Shown one piece after another: positions 60,825 to 64,000 of a stretch of 64,000 nucleotides of DNA. This stretch comes from Mixophyes australis (lineage: Eukaryota; Chordata; Amphibia; Anura; Limnodynastidae). The stretch covers positions 682,001 through 746,000 of the forward strand of contig JAVHZZ010000017.1 of the NCBI GenBank assembly GCA_036250195.1, given 5' to 3'. The first letter of the stretch is position 1, and each line of letters opens with the position of its first letter. The translations under genes were made by a program, and so were the position numbers. The notes beneath the pieces were generated by a model that was not told the DNA's origin, did no database searches, and saw only the letters and a program-made list of their open reading frames with translations.

Positions 60825-62168
60825 AATACAACAGAGGGATTGAATGAGACCGAGGTGATATAAACGCTAAGGGGGCAGGCAGAGGAAAAAGTACAGGCAT
60901 ACCAGGAGTTAACTTATCTGGGTTGTGGTAGAAATCTGAGTTATCCAATCAGTGGAGCCGGAAGGGGAGGGGTTTGCTTTCCTCAGGAGGCTTATAACAT
61001 ATAGGAAAAGGATGTGACTTCCTCTTGCCGGATAGATTTGTTACCCACCCACCCATCCCATATTGTGGTATTGATATTGGACTTGTGTTTACAAGTGGCG
61101 GTAAGCAGCCCAATCAGCGGCCATTTTGTTACATTGAAGGCGTAGTAGGCACTCTCCTCTTAAAGGGATTGGGCAATTAGCAGAATAGCCCTTCAGGGTT
61201 AAGGGGCTCCGCTTAGGCGGGCGGGCCTCAGCTAATATGCCAAATGGGGGAGTTTGGCATTTTACGCCTAGTCGAGTCCAAATTAGTTTGGACGGATTTT
61301 ACAACTAGTAGGTGTGGCCTGGATGCTAATTGGTCTGTTTATGTTGGCCACCAATTTTTCCCCAGCAGGTTTCGCTTATAATAAATTCCTGACCTTTCAA
61401 ACGCCAATTCAAGTCTCTGTGTCGTTATTTTAGTTGTTAAGTTAACTCTGGTAAAGGTTAAAGATGGTATAGAAGTTTGTCCACCATAAGCGGTTTAATA
61501 CAACAGAGGGATTGAATGAGACCGAGGTGATATAAACGCTGAAGGGGCAGGCAGAGGAAAAAGTACAGGCATACCAGGAGTTAACTTATCTGGGTTGTGG
61601 TAGAAATCTGAGTTATCCAATCAGTGGAGCCGGAAGGGGAGGGGTTTGCTTTCCTGAGGAGGCTTATAACATATAGGAAAAGGATGTGACTTCCTCTTGC
61701 TGGATAGATTTGTTACCCACCCACCCATCCCATATTGTGGTATTGATATTGGACTTGTGTTTACAAGTGGCGGTAAGCAGCCCAATCAGCGGCCATTTTG
61801 TTACATTGAAGGCGTAGTAGGCACTCTCCTCTTAAAGGGATTGGGCAATTAGCAGAATAGCCCTTCGGGGTTAAGGGGCTCCGCTTAGGCGGGCGTGCCT
61901 CAGCTAATATGCCAAATGGGGGAGTTTGGCATTTTACGCCTAGTCGAGTCCAAATTAGTTTGGACGGAATTTACAACTAGTAGGTGTGGCCTGGATGCTG
62001 ATTGGTCTGTTTATGTTGGCCACCAATTTTTCCCCAGCAGGTTTCGCCTATAATAAATTCCTGACCTTTCAAACGCCAATTCAAGTCTCTGTGTCGTTAT
62101 TTTGGTTGTTAAGTTAACTCTGGTAAAGGTTAAAGATGGTATAGAAGGTTGTCCACCATAAGCGGTTT
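60825..62168 (+). repeat. Two tandem 672-bp A-B repeat units
   Basis: 60825-61496 and 61497-62168 have equal length and junctions at GCGGTTT/AATACAAC. They differ by scattered single bases. Confidence 0.88.
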
Positions 62169-62339
62169 ACAGGTGAGTTGTTAGCTTCATCTAGATCGGC
62201 AATCGGTTCAGGGTTACTTCACAGAAATGTTGTGTTTAAGAATGATAACATAGCTTGTAAGATCCATAGATCGAAGACTGATCCTTTGGGTAGGGGGCGG
62301 TGGATTACCTAGCATCGTAATCAGGATATTGCAGTTTGC

Positions 62340-62630
62340 CCGCTTGAGTTTACAAGATTGTATAGAGATATGTCCCCTGCTCCTGGTGGTAATGGGCTTA
62401 GGCACCATGATAGGTACCCCCTTACGAAGGTCCAGTTTTCCGCGGTCTTTAAGAATTGTATTGCTAAACTTGGATTGGATACAGCAGACTATGGGACTCA
62501 TTCTTTTAGAATAGGTGCGGCTACAGTAGTGGCGGAGGAGGGTGTGTCGGAACAGAGTATCGTGGCTTAGGTAGGTGAAGGTCTAAGTGTTTCAAACAGT
62601 ATGTTAGGCCAGCTGTTGCGCATTAGGCTT
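62340..62630 (+). pseudogene. Outer recombinase fragment, copy 2
   Basis: It reads YRDMSPAPGGNGLRHHDRYP, GTHSFRIGAATVVAEEG, then a 1-nt deletion after SIVA changes frame. Confidence 0.75.
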
Positions 62631-62869
62631 AATAATGCGATGTGGTAAGGCTGACCCATGACATGCGTTGCTTGTCTTGTTAAAAGGAGGCGTGGAGGGA
62701 TTTGCCATTTCTTTTCCCCGGGGGCCTGATTGGCTTGTGGCACCCCGTGGTTTCCGGTTTTACCTCCGCATGGGTCACCCTGCGTTGCACGCAAATATAT
62801 AGTAGTGTCTTTCTCTAATACCATGTATTATGTCTTGAAATTTGTTTTATGTGCATTTTACTCCATGTT

Positions 62870-63110
62870 GCAGGTTCACGGCAGGATGGGAAGCATTTTT
62901 GGCTGGTCGGCCATTCCTTTGTTTTTTGGGCCGGTAAGAGTGGTCCTGCTCATGATTTCAGCAAATTTCCCCGGGCAGATTCAGTTAGATGGTTAGGTTT
63001 TAGTGGTTTACGTTGGGCGGCGCTATTAAAGATTCTAAGGGATAGCGAGATAAAGTTTGGGTGCCCTTCAGTGCTTATAATCAACACTCTAGACACCCAA
63101 CCACCATGGC
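62870..63110 (+). pseudogene. Outer truncated hydrolase, copy 2
   Basis: It reads DGKHFWLVGHSFVFWAGKSG and RWLGFSGLRWAALLKILRDS, then breaks at the same place as copy 1. Confidence 0.75.
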
Positions 63111-63600
63111 ATTACTAGTGTTCTGTATTTAATAAATAGGCCTCTTTACCCCAAATTAATAGCATTCTCAGCATTAACAGTTAAACAAACCCAACCCCCA
63201 CCCCCAACCCAACCAGTCCAAAACAATAAATTAGTACACATTTAATAATTAGGATATTTTACCCCAACCAGCCCGGCATTAAATTAATATACTTAAATAC
63301 TTAAATAAATACTTAAATTTAATAAATAAGCCTCCTACCCCCCAAACAGCCCCAACCTTAAATTAATAGCTCCCATGTTTAATAATTAGGCCTCCTCCCC
63401 CCTAAAAACCCCAACAGTATATTCTTAGTGTTTATGTTTAATAAATAAACTTCCTTCCTCCCAACCTTCCCCAACATTAGATTAATAACATTCCGATTTG
63501 ATTTTTAAATCAATTTCACCCCCACCAGCCCAAAAATTAAATTAATAGCATTTCCATTTAATTAAAGGTCTATTTCACCCAACCAGCCTCAATATCAAGT
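63110..63600. repeat. A/C-rich degenerate repeat, copy 2
   Basis: Same block structure as 10641-11145, with a small deletion after position 63150. Confidence 0.6.
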
Positions 63601-64000
63601 TCATAACGTAATATTTTCCACCATATTTAATTGCAGATGTGCGGGAAACAACATACTCTGCATTGCTGGGGAATGGGGTCTTTTTTGTGGTAAAGAGCTG
63701 GCTAAGTCCTGATGATCTAGCAGCTTCAACCTTTTCTTTTGGGCTGGATAATGCTGTTGCAGCTCTTGCTGATTGTTGTCTAGTAGCTTGGGTCTTTTGC
63801 TCTAGACTGCCACTCCTGTAGCATGTAGTCTGACAGCTTGACTCTGGGTAATGGGGATGACAAAAACCTGTCAACATCCCATGACCAAGATCGTTTCCCA
63901 GGAGCACATCTCACATTTATTTGCCAGCTCCACAATCGAGACGTACCCTCACCGTGGGCACTACGAGTCCATCTGGAACTGTGACTTTGGCAGTCTAGCC
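63575..64000 (-). pseudogene. Gypsy protease/gag remnant, copy 2 (runs off the window)
   Basis: The minus strand reads MLLGNDLGHGMLTGFCHPHY, matching 11146-11441 with small differences. The rest of the gag lies beyond the window. Confidence 0.5.

Larger units (their letters stand above)
58571..62168 (+). mobile_element. Inner Ngaro element, copy 2, with an extra repeat unit
   Basis: A1 (58571-58789), body, B1 (60423-60824), A2-B2 (60825-61496), A3-B3 (61497-62168). The two A-B units are both 672 bp and stand head to tail. In copy 1 there is one. Relative to copy 1 the body has lost about 110 bp at 59291 (between ORF1 and the recombinase). Confidence 0.85.
57421..64000 (+). mobile_element. 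Outer Ngaro complex, copy 2
   Basis: It begins ATTATAAGAGTAAGAGAGGG exactly as at window position 9 and follows copy 1 in order: ORF1 (57590-58099), RT thumb (58084-58512), inner Ngaro element (58571-62168), recombinase (62340-62630), hydrolase start (62870-63110), A/C-rich repeat and the start of the gag remnant to the window end. The gypsy insertion is absent. Identity to copy 1 is high throughout by eye. Confidence 0.85.

Overview
The window is eukaryotic and most probably anuran amphibian. It has split genes with GT-AG introns, a degenerate zinc-finger gene with the exon set typical of frog KRAB-C2H2 genes, and a dense cold-blooded-vertebrate repeat load: Ngaro/DIRS tyrosine-recombinase retroelements, a sushi-like Ty3/gypsy chromovirus, a Penelope-like element, L2 and L1/Tx1-like LINEs, a SINE, Tc1 and hAT transposons, and many short inverted-repeat elements. 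There are no operons, bacterial genes or CRISPR arrays. All calls come from reading the sequence; no database search was possible.

Layout. 1-10650: an old Ngaro-like element (copy 1), with a 5.5-kb gypsy element (291-5795) inserted near its start and a second, complete non-autonomous Ngaro element (6661-9701) nested inside. The inner element has the diagnostic split direct repeats A1 - body - B1-A2-B2. 10641-13110: an A/C-rich quasi-repeat and a dead gypsy gag/protease fragment on the minus strand. 13120-28400: relics, including a zinc-finger scrap, scattered DIRS-type RT and tyrosine-recombinase pieces, an L2 tail, a three-to-four-finger fragment, a dead Tc1 transposase, hAT and hairpin MITEs, and a Penelope GIY-YIG fragment. 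28468-36740 (minus): a KRAB-type C2H2 zinc-finger pseudogene with duplicated internal exons; its introns hold a SINE and L1-type ORF1 pieces, and an L1/Tx1-like ORF2 fragment lies upstream of its KRAB exons. 36240-41500: short tandem repeats, MITE pieces and unassigned DNA.

41510-44545 is a 3.5-copy tandem array with a unit of about 872 bp. Each copy carries the same promoter-like block and the same splice donor. Downstream, 47010-56706 (+) reads as a split gene of unknown family: a 26-codon first coding exon, five homologous phase-0 mini-exons of 57-60 bp that encode Ser/Pro-rich repeats, an acidic 23-codon exon, and a terminal exon with a Cys cluster and a basic Trp/Arg-rich tail (predicted 276 aa). 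It is the best candidate here for an undescribed host gene. A 2.84-kb hAT-type element carrying a 34-bp minisatellite sits in one of its introns.

57421-64000 is a second, direct-oriented copy of the nested Ngaro complex at the left edge. It lacks the gypsy insertion (an empty site) but has one extra 672-bp A-B repeat unit. The two copies are 57.4 kb apart and both run to or past a window edge, so the whole region may lie in a tandem segmental duplication.
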